The translations under genes were made by a program, and so were the position numbers. The notes beneath the pieces were generated by a model, which saw only the letters and a list, made by a program, of their open reading frames with translations, had not been told where the DNA came from and did no database searches. From Periplaneta americana (Eukaryota > Arthropoda > Insecta > Blattodea > Blattidae), in the NCBI RefSeq assembly GCF_040183065.1, contig NC_091127.1, positions 102,532,834 through 102,596,833 of the forward strand: a stretch of 64,000 bases of DNA, read 5' to 3'. Shown here piece after piece: positions 41,047-53,419 of the stretch; positions within the stretch are counted from its first letter, which is position 1, and each line of letters opens with the position of its first letter.

Positions 41047-42650
41047 GAAAAAAGAAAGAATGACGTGTTAAAAGAGTCAGACAATTTTTTAGTCATATTA
41101 TGGTCGTATTTTCACATTTTTCAAGGTGATAAATGCTTGTTTTTTTATATTTTTCGGCCATAAATATTCTAGCCCTAATTATCTAATCTCACCGTGATCA
41201 CTGATCAGCAATATCACTATAGCGTGTGAATATTTTAAGTGAGAAATATGCATGCAAATATAACCCTAAAATAACTAAATAGACCTATAACTCAAAAGAC
41301 TAAATATAACCAAGCATAGGAATATGTAATACAAATTAACTTTTCAGTTTCTTATGATTGACATAAAATGAGGACTTGATAATTCAAACATATTTTGTTA
41401 ATATTCTTACAAGTGCCGGTAATTTTTAACAATGAATTTACAGAAAGTTACGTAATTATTTGTCGCTCGCTCACGTAAGCTCTCTAAAGTTGACATGTGG
41501 GGTTTTTGTTGAAATTGCGTGTTGCTGCGAACGAACGACATAATCGCATTAATTTTAAATTTAAGCAGTATAGTAATTGTGTATAAATAATTGTTTAATT
41601 ACAGTTAAATTTCAAAATATCACGATCTCTCTTATTGTTTTTTTTTTGTCAGTAGACTAACAGAGTGTGTGACAGCGTGCATCTTCAAATTTTTGAATGC
41701 AAGTTTTCCTCTATTGGGGTCCGTATTTTTTATACCGTGCGAAACTCTGTGTCACACGATATCACAGGCGCATATTTAAACAGACTTAAACTATTTTAAT
41801 TTAATTGTAGGCCTAATTGGTTTTCTTTTAGAAGTGCTTTCTTGTATTTCTAAACCTTATTGCCTCTAGACGAGAAGTTTCTTTTATAATGCCACCAAAC
41901 TTTGACTAGTTTGTATCACTGCTCTGGTTTGTATGACCACGAGGCCTAAATACAGTAATTTGAATTTTTATGACCGATGACGTTTTTCTGTACATGAATT
42001 CTAACTTATAGTTTCAGAAATGTTGCTCTGCAGGCTTGTTTTATTACTGTCAGTGTTTGAGTGATATGGAATTCTATATATTTGACACGTAGGGGATAAA
42101 TCAGATGTGAATTTTATGGTCTCGTGGTGTTATTACAAGACATCAGATGTTTAGGAAAATGCCTATTTTATTTGAATGTTCATATTTAAAGGCTCTTAGT
42201 AAATGTGCACGAATCATGAGAAATGAAGTATTCTGATGAAGTTTAATCTTGCCTTTTTTTTTTTTGCCGTTAACGCCTTTTTTGCTTTAATATGTACTTT
42301 TTACCAGTTTTTTTTTTTTTTTGCTTTTATATGTAGGCCTACTTTTTGTCTTTTTCTTTATAGGACTGCTCAACAATACTGCATCTATTTCTGCTTTCGA
42401 AACTAAGGAAATTGCAGTCCTTATAGTAACCATAGATATGGGACACACTGTTGCCATGCAGCATTGTTGTTTTGCTTACTCCTGAATCGACCTTGTCCTT
42501 CTGACTCCAGCACTGTCTTGAGAACACGAAGTACGCAGTCAGTCTAGGATTGTCTCTGTGAGAGTACTGTTGTATAGTGAAACATGTCAAAATAGAAAAC
42601 TTCGAAAGCTTCTTTATATCGTCAGTGGGTAGCAGAATTTCCTGCTTTCA
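41047..42650. other. AT-rich non-coding stretch
   Basis: No element recognised. TAGGCCTA octamers occur at 41808 and 42334. Confidence 0.35.
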
Positions 42651-42679
42651 CTACTAATGGAACGATTATTATGTAGCCA

Positions 42680-42846
42680 GGATGGCACTGTTTAAGTACG
42701 CTCCAGTCTTATACGTTGAGAGATCTTTTTCAGCATATAAATTGATTTTGTTCAATAAACGTGACAGAAGTTTGTGTGTTAATCTTGAAAAGTTGCTTCT
42801 TGTTTATTGTAACTCAAATTCTGGACGTGAAGTTGTGGATGAATAA
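42680..42846 (+). pseudogene. hAT transposase C-terminal fragment
   Basis: MALFKYAPVLYVERSFSAYK followed by LILFNKRDRSLCVNLEKLLL and VYCNSNSG matches the C-terminal dimerisation segment (VERSFSxYK) of an insect hAT transposase. No terminal repeats were defined, and the rest of the protein was not found nearby. Confidence 0.7.
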
Positions 42847-42855
42847 GTAGGCCTA

Positions 42856-44150
42856 CGCGTGAAACAAGTCCATAGAACAAAGAAACTACTTTTCCAGTGT
42901 ACTTTGTTAAGTTACTTGTGATCTTATGGATGTTTACTCTATGAATTATGAGTGATTCAATATAATTTCAGTGCCTTTTAGTACCCTATTTTTGTTGTTT
43001 TTAGGGACTTTTTAAGCGCCAAAGTACCATTTTTTTAGTGCCTTAACTTCCGATGTCTAGTTATTACTTGTCCATGGTTAATTTTCATATGATAATTTTC
43101 CAGAAATTCATCTCTTCATAATGGAACAGATCAGTACTTTCCATACTTTTTCCGGGTGATGTAATTTTTAATTGTAGAAAAATAGTAGAATGATTGAACG
43201 TAGATAAAATTACTTGGAGGAGACGTGCCTCATCACCACGCTTTGCAGTGTGTTCATCTAGTAGGAAGTTGTATAATAGTCCGACATGATCTTACACTAA
43301 ATCACACTATAATTTTTTGGAACTGAGAAACGAGAAATGAATGTAGATCATAGATGTCCAATTTTATTGTAACTCGTACGAGGTAACCCCTGGCGTAAGC
43401 AACCCGCAGTGCATATTCTTTAAGGTTGTTTTTCCTATTTTATATGGAAAGTTATTGATCTTAGCAGAGCATCCTTGAATTGCAATATCTCCTGGTTCTA
43501 TAAGCGTTTGGACACCCATGGTGTAGATGGTAGGTCCATAATAAATTCTACTGTATTGAACGAATCCAAACTTTCAGCATGGAAAACATATAAAAATAAT
43601 ACAAAAAATGACAGCAAATAATAGATTATATTTGAAAATATTAACCAAGATGAAGGAGATGGCGGGTTAATTAATATAGGATCATTTTATTTTAAATGTT
43701 TATTTTCGTTCAAAGGAAATTGGGCCGAATGAAACTGTAGTAAATATAGGACCTATACTGTACCATTTGTGCTCAGCTAAGTGCTGCTTTAATGCTGCAT
43801 AGAAGCCGCTATTCCGCCTAGGGCATGAATGTTTGGTGTCAGTGTTAAGTGCTATGTTGTATTACACTGGGGCAGATTACATGCTAACTGAGAATCCCAT
43901 CTTAGTTTGTGTATTGTGAATATTGCAAATGTGAATATCTTGAATGGATGGATGAAGAGAACAATAGAAAGGTACACAGTAGGTAGATGGTTATTGATTT
44001 CTAGGTAAACAGATTCCAATTTACCACAATGTGTTCATCAGTTGTAAAGTAGTTAAGATGTGGACTTACACTAAATTTCGTTATAGTATAGAACTATAGA
44101 ACCATGAATTGAGAAAACCGTATGAGTGACGTGTTCCCTTACTTATTTAG
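42856..44150. other. Non-coding stretch
   Basis: No gene or element recognised. Confidence 0.35.
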
Positions 44151-44151
44151 G

Positions 44152-44640
44152 CCCTACTTACTTACTTACTTACAAATGGCTTTTAAGGAACCTACAGATT
44201 CATTGCCGCCCCGACATAAGCCCGTCATCGGTCCCTATTCTGTGCAAGATTAATCCAGTCTCTATCATCATAACCCACCTCCCTCAAATTCATTTTAATA
44301 TTATCCTTCCATCTATGTCTCGGCCTCCCCAAAGATCGTTCTCCCTCCGGTTTCTCAACTAACGCTCTATATGCATTTCTGGATTTTCCCATATGTGCTA
44401 CATGCTTTGCCCATCTCAAACGTCTGGATTTAATGTTCCTAATTATGTAAGGTGAAGAATACAATGCGTGCGGTTCTGCGTTGTGTAACTTTCTTCATAC
44501 TCCTGTAACTTCATCTCTCTTAGCCCAAAATATTTTCCTAAGAACCTTATTCTCAAACACCCTTAATCTCCGGTCCTCTCTCAAAGTGAGAGTCGAAATT
44601 TCATAACCATACAGAGCAACCGGTAATATTCAGATTTTTT
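44152..44640 (-). mobile_element. RTE-like LINE 3' end with (AAGT)n tail
   Basis: The minus strand encodes RRLRWAKHVAHMGKSRNAYR, ALVEKPEGERSLGRPRHRWK and DNIKMNLREVGYDDRDWINL, a very common C-terminus of RTE-like LINE polyproteins. It ends in GCCATTTGTAAGTAAGTAAG, so the 3' tail is a run of AAGT. The reading is broken near 44465, where the frame changes. Confidence 0.88.
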
Positions 44641-45393
44641 GACCGATAAGGAGTCAGTCTCTACGTATGTCAGTTTGTTAGCATTCTGTCTCTGCCCAGT
44701 CTAGATGCTACAGCTTGCTTGACGTTTTACTTGCACATGCAAAACGTTGCAAGTAACAAGGAGCGTGTGGACTAAAACTGTGCAGTTTTTATAACTGAAC
44801 GAAGACTGAGTACTAAGTTGGAGGCATGAGCTAGAGAGCATCATTTTCCAGAACTATACAAGCAAACTGGTGCATCTGTACACTTTTGTCCAACTTCTCG
44901 TCATGCCTTGTTCAGTTCCCTCTGTATTTTGGTTTGTTTATTCCTGTGCGTACCGTGGTAATGTCTGACCTCCGACAGCGATTGTTTTGCCATGATGGTC
45001 GTGAATTTGAGGTCTTATAGCTCTTTCCATTAGCCAGGAATCGTAAGATGGCGGTCAGCCTTTCGTGTGGAGAAATAGCTTTACTCAAACCAGTATTTTG
45101 TCTTATGATGTGGGCTGTGACTGCATCTAGCAAAGTGGTCTCAACATCCGTCCTTAAATAGTTGCTCCAATCGTTAGACTGATAATGCAATTCCCGCAGG
45201 TCTCACGTGGGAATATTGATGCCTCTCCAAATGCCGTTCCCTAGATGAACTAGACAGTTGCAGTCGCTTTATAGATTTACTTTCTCTTTCTAAAGCGAGA
45301 AAAAGCCCAAAAATACACAGCAACATAGCTACATCCATAAGCGAATTCGTCCAAACTGACGAAGGCAGTGTGAATACTGGGCTATGTGGAGTC
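44641..45393. other. Non-coding stretch
   Basis: No gene or element recognised. Confidence 0.3.
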
Positions 45394-46748
45394 CAGGGTT
45401 GCCAGATGATTTCAGACCAATGTCGTCAGTTATACACTAACAAAGCGCCAGAAAATAGCCAATTATCTCTGAAGTTGATAGTGAAAGGAGTAATAAAGTT
45501 AAAAACCTACAGTGTAATTATGAACATAACCATTTATATTCATTGACAAATTTGTAATAATTTGATTGTTAATTTTATTTCATACAAACATACAGAATCA
45601 TTAAATGGCATTATTCAGCTATGATGTATATCTTTGGTACTTGCATTTTGCTGTTTTTCCAACCTGTATTCTGTTGTTTACAAAATTTACATATTTCACA
45701 AATTGCTTCATTTGAATTTTTTCTTAAAATCTGTAGCTCCTTGAAGCCAGCCTGAAATTATTAATTTTCTGCATTCGGTGTGTCTGTAGTCTAATGGTGC
45801 ATTTTAAAAATGGTAGTGATTGTGAATTATGACTAAATACCGACACCGAATTTTGAGACTTGAATATATAATTTTAATTACACTACAATTATCTTTAGCC
45901 CAGAGCAGCTTCTCCCACTCCTTGTTATACTTTCTGCACCTCTCATATTTCGGCATCTTCTACATAAACGTTGTTATCACAGTTAAAGAAAGGAACCTAG
46001 AGAAAGAATCTGCTAATAGCCCCGCTAAATCGCTGAATTCCCGCTACTGCTTACTGCTCAACATCGTTTCTATCAATTATCGAAGTTTAGAAATAATGTA
46101 TAGAAATGGATTTCATGTATTTTAAACTAAAAGTTTAATTGAAAATAAGATCCACTTATTTTATCCATTAATATAATATATTTATATGCATTAATTCCAC
46201 TTAATTATGTTATTAAAACGTTACAGATCATACATACACGTCGTAGATCCCCGTGTCTGCCTGGGGAAGCTTTCTACGCAACCATGAACGTTACTCTGCC
46301 ATCTTTTGAAAATTAACGTGACTACAATAACTGACGAATATTTATTTACGTACTGAAGAATATTACGTACAATGGATCCTGGGGCGTATTTTGCGGGCTA
46401 CCGGGGCTACCGGCGGTAGCCCAAGGAAATTACAAAAGAAAAAGTTTATAATATAACATAATGTAATAATTTTGTATTATTAGTTTTACCATAGTAATTA
46501 AAATTAAAGTAATTGTTAGATATATTTTGTGTAATAATAGGGTCAGCGGTAGCCCAAACCCTTTAACCAGTATACGCCACTGAATGGATCATATTCTTGT
46601 GAAGAAAATTGTTTTATTAAATTATTTTTATAATTTTAACATTAAAGACGCCAGAAAAGTAGCCAGGTCAGCAAGTGAAAATTTTCGTCTCCACAAGGAA
46701 CATAAAAGGCGCCAGAATGGTGACAAGTAGCCACATCTGGCAACTCTG
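45394..46748. mobile_element. hAT-like non-autonomous element
   Basis: Ends CAGGGTTGCCAGATG and the inverse of CAGAGTTGCCAGATG bound 1355 bp. ATGTGGA occurs just left of the element (45384-45390, three bases away) and directly to its right (46749-46755), a possible displaced 8-bp duplication. No transposase was recognised. A 204-bp hAT-type MITE is inserted at 46379-46582. Confidence 0.68.
46379..46582. mobile_element. hAT-type MITE with 8-bp duplication
   Basis: An 8-bp repeat aatggatc flanks it exactly (46371-46378 and 46583-46590). The ends CTGGGGCGTAT and the inverse of CAGTGGCGTAT are similar, and GGGCTACCG/CGGTAGCCC lies inside both ends. Confidence 0.8.
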
Positions 46749-46798
46749 ATGTGGATGCCTCATAACTCAACGACTTACTTGATGACTTACATGCACAA

Positions 46799-47018
46799 CA
46801 GTGTTGCCAACTGGACGGAAATTCCGTCAAGACTGACGGAATTTTAATGTAGCGGACGGGAAAAAATGGCTTTGACGGGTGACGGATTATCTGGCGGAAA
46901 TTACGATTTACATCGTCTTTTGAATTTTTTAGGTGCTGTCATTTTTAATTGTTTAAATTTTGGGGGAGCGTAGACCAACCCAGCACATCAACTGCAGATC
47001 TAGAGGCAGATGATGTGG

Positions 47019-47059
<41 letters not shown>

Positions 47060-47205
47060 GATTGGTAAGGAAGTTCCATTAATATTTGCTTCTATTTGTA
47101 TATAGGTATATTGAGTGGGCCTTATTATTTATTTATTTTTTTAAATTTTGACGTATTTTCGGGTGTTAGACTGACGGGGATACAATTTATGTGTTGGCAA
47201 CACTG
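46799..47205. mobile_element. hAT-type MITE (Ac-like target)
   Basis: Ends CAGTGTTGCCAACTG and the inverse of CAGTGTTGCCAACAC enclose 407 bp with an (ATT)n run at about 47022-47059. The flanks are atgcacaa (46791-46798) and atgcacag (47206-47213). T at the second and A at the seventh position fit the nTnnnnAn pattern of Ac-type hATs, unlike the Buster-type elements elsewhere in the window. Confidence 0.85.
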
Positions 47206-47213
47206 ATGCACAG

Positions 47214-47820
47214 TTTTATTGGACGACTTCCTTGAGCGTCTGGAATGGTGCACCGCGTTGCTAACACAAGTCTTGCACCTTCCGCACGTTTTTAACGATC
47301 TTGTCTTTCAGAGCCTTTCAAACAGAACTAGGCTCTGGTTTCATGATTGGAGTATCGGTAATTATACATTTTCACAGACCCGCAGAGAAGACAGATCGCG
47401 CGAAGTAGAGAACTCGGGTGATGAGAAACAGGTAAGTTTTGGTGGAGTTCTCTCATTCGGTGACATTCGTTGACGGAAATTTACATTCTTTTCGAAGGAA
47501 GTTAAGATAAGGACATTATCGACCTGGTTTGAATACACATACTTCGGATCCGCTGACAAACTGATAGCCTGGGATGACTGTATCAACACACGAGAGATAT
47601 GGTCAAGTGGAGTTGTGTGGCACCAAGAGTAAAATGTTGCTTCGGGTTGAGATACAAAATATTATAACCAGTGATGAAATATAGTGCACACTTTAGTTGC
47701 AAGTTCTGTTAGATTGAAAAGCTAGCTCTGTCCCTAAGGGCTCCAGACAAAATTTTATTTCGATGCTGAAAAATCTCTGCAAATGAAAGTCATTAAGTGT
47801 ACTAGTATTACAGATATTTT
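47214..47820. other. Non-coding stretch
   Basis: No gene recognised. Confidence 0.35.
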
Positions 47821-48191
47821 ATTATACAGGGTGTAAGGGGTATAGGTGCCATTATTTTAACTGATGTTTATTCATGTCCTAAGGAAGAAAAAATGTCCTT
47901 AAAATGTTTTTCTGATTGCAATATTTAACTAATTATTAAAGTTTACAATAATAGACGTTTTGCAACGTTGATGGAGGGGGAGGAGAGAGTTTAGAAGTAC
48001 ACAGTACAGCTCAAGCGGGTGCAGACATACCGGTACAAAACAGATGCTCTGTTTTAATGCAGGAGCGACCATGACAATACTGTTGTTTACATAAAACGAG
48101 CTGCAAACACAAACTTTCAATCTCATTAATAGAACATTACGGTGAATTTACATTTTATGTGACAATATTGCTACAATATTTAATTGTACGT

Positions 48192-48518
48192 CTAAAGAGT
48201 AAACAATAATGGTTTACTGCACAAAATCACACGAACTTTTTTTCTAATCCAACATTTGAATCTCTCCCTCTTCCGTAAAGCAGTATCATTTTTAAACCAA
48301 TTTCTGGTTGTATGATTGTCGAAACGGGGTAAGAGACTTCTAGTTTCTAATAATCGTTGCGAAACTGCTACAAAAGTTCGCCGATTAGATAACCTTCTTT
48401 GAGGAAAACATTGATGGTACATCATTCTTGCCTCACTTGAATTACGACGACTTTCTCCATAAATTAATAACATTATATTTCTGAACTGTGAATGACATTG
48501 TAAGTTGTTTATCGAATA
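48192..48518 (-). pseudogene. DUF4817-like fragment with element end
   Basis: The minus strand reads MLLIYGESRRNSSEARMMYH then QCFPQRRLSNRRTFVAVSQR and LLETRSLLPRF, parallel to the DUF4817-like reading at 2234-3557. It starts about 45 bp inside the terminal motif TACAGGGTATTCGATAAAC (inverse at 48501-48519). The rest of that transposase is missing. It appears to be a fragment of another TA-targeting element inserted in or next to element X. Confidence 0.6.
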
Positions 48519-48524
48519 CCCTGT

Positions 48525-48690
48525 ACTGAACTACCATCCTTTCGGCTGTAGAACTATGGACAGGGAGCTTGATCTCAGCTGACTCGTATTTATGTCTGTG
48601 TAGAGTACTGCCAACTGTCATCCTCTCGGCTGTAGAACTATGGACAGGGAGCTTGAACTCAGCTGACTCGTACTTGTGTCTGTGTAGAGT
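48525..48690. repeat. Tandem duplication of about 83 bp
   Basis: The segment with CGGCTGTAGAACTATGGACA and CTCAGCTGACTCGTA occurs twice in direct succession (48525-48606 and 48607-48690) with about eight differences. Confidence 0.93.
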
Positions 48691-49240
48691 ACTGCCTACT
48701 GAACGTTGCCACGTCTCTCACGCCAGAATATTAACAAATTTAAGCATGCATTTTTATTTAATTTCACGAAAAGGTAACACTGGTCAACAGCAAAATTGCG
48801 AATGAGTGGTATATACAATTTTTGATTAATTGGGCACCCCTTATGACGAAACTGTTACTGAAAGTTGCCAGTTGCTTCGTATTTTTATAGTATGGCATAT
48901 TATACTTATGACAGGAAATTGTAACTAGATAAGAATGTAGAGAAATATAGGGGATGAATAAACTCACTTAGAAGGACGAGCTGGGTTTATCTTAGGTTTG
49001 TTATTATGAGTAAGGAACTAAGATAAACATACAAAACAAGAATTCATTTACAGTAGATCTCCTCAGTGCCTGAGAAGTGTTTCGGAGTGCAGATGTGATT
49101 TACTAACAGATAAAACTCAAGTAAAAACTTCGTCTTAAAACGCTACAAAGAAACTTGTGACATAGTGTAAAATTAATTTATAATAGTAAATAGTAAATAA
49201 ATAATAAATAATAGTGATAAAATTTTACGTGTTGTTAACA

Positions 49241-50898
49241 ATGCCACGTAAGTGCATAAATGATCCTAACAGTTTTTGTTACATTTGCGGCGAAGTGATG
49301 TTTGCTGTGCAGCGGAGAAATATCACTCCTGTTATAAAAACAGCTTACAATCTTTATTTTGGTGAATTCTGCAAATTAGGAGACCAAAATATGAGTTGGG
49401 CTCCACATATCTGTTGTAAGACTTGCTACACGAATCTTCTGGATTGGTTGAATCACATTTTGCCATTCCAGTTAATTGGTTGGAGCCAAGAAATCACACT
49501 GACGACTGTCTATTTTGTATGGTACCACCACTCCGAGGAATGACGAATTATAAAAAGAAGACCATTGTATATCCCAACATACATTCTGCTACTCGTCCTG
49601 TACCCCATAGTGATGAGCTACCTGTTCCTACACCCCCTTGAATCATATTCCATAGATTCGGAAGAAGAGCCTTGTGATCCAGAACCATCCATATCTACAG
49701 ATCCTGACTTTGCACCTGATGTAAAATGTGAACATCACAAAATTAGCCAAAATGAACTAAACGATTTAGTGAGAGACCTGGAACTTTCTAAAGCCAAGGC
49801 AGAGCTGTTAGCCTCCAGATTCCAACAATGGAACTATCTTGCCGAAAATGTGAAAGTGACATTTTTTCGTGACCGTCAGAAACATCTTGAGAAATATTTT
49901 TCTGTGGAAGGCGATTAATGTTTTGTAGTGATGTTAGTGGCTTATTGAGTGCTCTGAACATTAATCACATTTCTGATCAGTGGCGGTTGTTTATAGATGC
50001 CTCAAAATTAAGTCTCAAAGCTGTATTACTCCATAATAGCAATCAGTTGCCGTCAATTCCTATTGGTTATTCAGTGCATATGAAGGAATCATATGACAGC
50101 CTGAAACTCCGTCTTGAATCATTTCATTATAACACTTATCAATGGAAAATATGTGCAGACTTCAAAGTAATTGCAATATTAACTGGACTCCAACTAGGCT
50201 ACACTGAACAATGTTGTTTCATATGCGAATGGAACAGTAGTGATAGAGCTTCTCATTTCATTAAAAAGGAATGGCCTTTACGTCAAGCTATGGAAACTGG
50301 AAAAATGAATATTAAACATGAACCTCTGGTGGAATCTGAGAACATTTTAATTCCTCCACTACATATAAAACTTGGTCTCATCAAAAACTTTCCTAAAAAG
50401 TTGGAACGAAATGGACCGGCATTCAAATACCTAGTTTCAAAATTTCCTAAAATGAGTGAGGCCAAGTTAAAGGAAGGAGTTTTTGTTGGCCCACAGATTC
50501 GTCAACTTCACCAAGATGAGATATTTGAATACCTTTTAAATGATGTTGAGAAAGAGGCATGGATTTCTTTCAGAGAAGTCGTAAATAATTTTTTGGGAAA
50601 CAAACGAGCTGAAAACTATGAGGACCTTATTACGAATTTTCTGTCTTCTTATCACAAAATGGGACGCAACATGTCCCTTAAATTACACTTTTTACACTCC
50701 CATCTGAATTGTTTTCCTGAAAGTTGTGGGGAAGTAAGCGATGAACATGGGGAACGTTTCCACCAACAAATATCATTAATGGAAAAAAGTTACCAGGGAA
50801 AGTGGAGTGCAAGAATGCTTGCTGACTACTGCTGGACAGTCATCAGGGATGCTCCTCAACTCGACTACAAGAGGGAAGCAAAGAGAAAGCACATTTAG
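49241..50898 (+). pseudogene. Uncharacterised DDE-like transposase candidate of element X
   Basis: The N-terminal part from ATG 49241 (MPRKCINDPNSFCYICGEVM) has paired cysteines (CYIC, HICCKTCY, DDCLFC) suggesting a zinc-binding module. A middle part (49700-49918) holds LNDLVRDLELSKAKAELLAS. The main frame 49918-50898 (326 codons) has QWRLFIDASKLSLKAVLLHN (D27), ICADFKVIAILTGLQLGY (D81), CCFICEW (C100 and C103), LKLHFLHSHL (H257, H262) and EVSDEHGERFHQQI (E272, D275, E279). D, D, CxxC, HxxxxH and a final acidic residue in this order is the layout known for zinc-containing DDE transposases of the Transib/CMC type. I recall similar multi-copy proteins of unknown function in insects and Hydra but cannot verify it. 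About three frame changes separate the parts. Confidence 0.55.
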
Positions 50899-51344
50899 AA
50901 AAGGTAAGCGATGTTTTTCAAGACATCAGACAGATTTTCATAGAAAAAATGACTATCGAATTTTTCTTAATATTACTCTGAAACCAGAACCAACCTAGCA
51001 TTTTTGTTGTCATATTCGTGTTCAGCATAGTGTGATCCTTTAGAAAAGTGAGGTTTCATTCATGTCGCAAACAAAAAGTCAAAATTTGTTGTCCAGTGTA
51101 ATAGAACACACAAATATTTATTTAAACAAATATTAACTCTTTGCTAGCTATACTTACTTATGTAATTGTTTTCGTAATTTTACTAACGATATAAGCAGTA
51201 TAACGCAAATAAAATAACAAATATTTTTTTCTGGGAAAACTATAAAGTTTTGACCCTATGTTGTATGGAAATTTTTTGATCCTGTAGAACGTCCCCGACG
51301 ACTGTGAAAAGGACGGCACTTACACCCCTTACACTCTGTATATT

Positions 51345-51523
51345 TGCTTCTCTGCAACGTCACAGTTTGCAGTGAGGGGGAAGAGAGATAGCAAACGGTT
51401 ATATCCTTTTCAGTACTGTGATGCCCGCGACTAAGATAAGCCGCTTGAAATTTAACTGTCACTCACCGGCAGAGATATAATACGTCTGTACCGCTACTGC
51501 TACTGCTGCTGCTGGTACTACTG

Positions 51524-51588
<65 letters not shown>

Positions 51589-52560
51589 GCTGCTGCTGCT
51601 GACTTTACCTTTTTACGCACGGTTTCTCATAGTGCTTTGTTATGCCTCCTTTTCCTGCCATTTTTGTCCTTTTTTTCCATCCAGCCATCCATTCTCTCCT
51701 TTCTTCTTAAACATTATTTTTACTTATTTTTTTTTTTCTCCTCGTCTTTCATTGAGTTTCTACATTACCTTTCCTTTCCTTTCGAATCTTGTTCTGCACT
51801 CCCTTGTTTCTTTATATTTCACCTCTCATATCCAGCAATAGACTAGATCTCATTCTCCTTCTCTAGTCTTTGCTATATGTTTATTTTATCTATTTTTATC
51901 CTCTCTGTTTTTCTCTGCCTTAGTCATTTTCTCTCCTCCCTTGTTTCATTTTTCTTTTCTTGGTTCTGTTCTTTGTGTTGATGCAGCGTTGCAAAATTCT
52001 GTTTGTTATTGGAATGCGCGGTAATAGTGGTACAGTTCCTTCAAGGCTATCCCGAGAAATACGTATTTTGACGTATACTTGCATTCACTAGGAACGACAT
52101 ATTATTCTGTTATAACTCAAGTATTCTACGGTCAGAACAATATAGCTGGAGCTCTCAATAAATATTGAGACCTCCAGAAAGATAAGCAAAGTAGTTTTAT
52201 TTTAACTGCCAGCATGTGCAATCACAACTCTTTTGCACAACGTCCGTTGTTTTGTTGCTATTGACGCATTGTTCTGTCATTTGACAAGTGGCTATGGCGA
52301 GCTATACTAACAAGCTCGAATATCAGCTGAGGTTAGTGTGTGCTGACAAGCTGTGAAATGCGTCACGGGCAGGGCAAGACTGATCAGGGCAGTAGGTGCT
52401 ACAAATGCATTTGATATAAACACTATTGAATAAACTGTATGGTTAAAGATTTATACGTAATAACGCGATTCATTTGATTAAAATTGCAGTCGTGAAGTAC
52501 GAACCGCGACTGAATTGTGACAGGAAAAGCGAACGAGAGACTGAGGAAAGGAAGGATACA
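51345..52560. other. Non-coding stretch
   Basis: It holds the CTG/CTA microsatellite at 51487-51600 and a pyrimidine-rich tract at 51600-51990. No gene recognised; small frames in the T-rich tract are low complexity. Confidence 0.4.
51487..51600. repeat. Compound (CTG)n/(CTA)n microsatellite
   Basis: Mixed CTA and CTG units, about 30 in the central run of CTA, flanked by CTG units on both sides. Confidence 0.95.
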
Positions 52561-52566
52561 TACTAC

Positions 52567-52582
52567 ATGCACGCACACACAT

Positions 52583-52664
<82 letters not shown>
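52567..52664. repeat. Compound (CA)n(TA)n microsatellite
   Basis: A run of CA repeats passes into about 35 TA repeats, interrupted once by TACATA. Confidence 0.95.
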
Positions 52665-53383
52665 GGTGTTTCAGGGCTGGTGTTACAAACTTTCAGGGAT
52701 GATGGGAAAGGATACACGTATCAATTTGAGATCAGGAACCCTGGTCCGGAAATGACTGAGTCGAAAGTTATAAGCAAAAATAGTTGTGTGGAAATGATAT
52801 TGTAATTTCGCAACACGTGTCCTCCTCTTCCCTTAACGTTTGAAATAGTCGTGGAAAGATGGTATGGGCCGGATGTCTCCTACGTGGGTACTTGTCCCGA
52901 TACAATCTGTGAGCTTGTCTACTGTTCCCATTGGCTCATCTGTATTCGAAAATCGGGTCTGCATATTCCGCTCTCGTGCACTCCATTTCACTAGGACTGA
53001 TCGACTGGACACTGCAACTTATACACATACACTGCTGTCTATAGACGTGCATATCAGGACCGACCATGTCCGTTACATGTTACTCTATCTGCATTGTTTT
53101 AGTGTAGTTTCCTGTCCCCACCCCTCAGACAGCGAACTGAACGGAATACTGTAAGTAGACAACGTAAACAGCGTCAGTTAAATACAGTATGTGTAAGATC
53201 GACAAATAAATATACATAAATAAGGTGTACAGAGGAATAAAATTATTCCATTTACACACAACTATTTTTGTTTGTAACTTTCGACTCGGTCATTTCCGGA
53301 TCAGGGTCCCTTATCTCAAATTGGTACATGTGCCCTTCCCCATCATCCCTGAAAGTTTGTAACACTAGCCCGGAAACACTCTG
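52661..53383. mobile_element. Element with about 135-bp terminal inverted repeats
   Basis: The arm at 52665-52797 (TTACAAACTTTCAGGGATGA, GGTCCGGAAATGACTGAGTC) returns inverted at 53248-53383 with about 10-15% differences. The right end is CAGAGTGTTTCCGG flanked by TATA; the left end merges into the TA microsatellite, which probably served as the target. No coding capacity. TA targeting and CAG(A/G)GTG ends suggest a Tc1/mariner-type non-autonomous element. Confidence 0.75.
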
Positions 53384-53419
53384 TATAAGCGTAGGCGTAT
53401 TAGCCTAGGTATAGAGGGA

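Larger units (their letters stand above)
47827..51338 (+). mobile_element. Candidate DNA transposon X encoding an uncharacterised DDE-like protein
   Basis: The left end CAGGGTGTAAGGGGTATAGG and the inverse right end CAGAGTGTAAGGGGTGTAAG match at 21 of the first 24 positions, mostly with transitions. TATA flanks both ends (47823-47826 and 51339-51342), so the duplication would be 4 bp (or TA). The 3.5-kb span contains one coding unit on the plus strand at 49241-50898, a DUF4817-like fragment at 48192-48518 and a small tandem duplication at 48525-48690. An alternative is that the two ends belong to different insertions. Confidence 0.6.

Noticed and set aside
47827-48518. A short element bounded by TACAGGGT at 47825 and its inverse at 48519
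   Set aside because: Only the first eight bases match, whereas 47827 and 51338 agree at 21 of 24 positions. The longer pairing is preferred, though the shorter one is not excluded.
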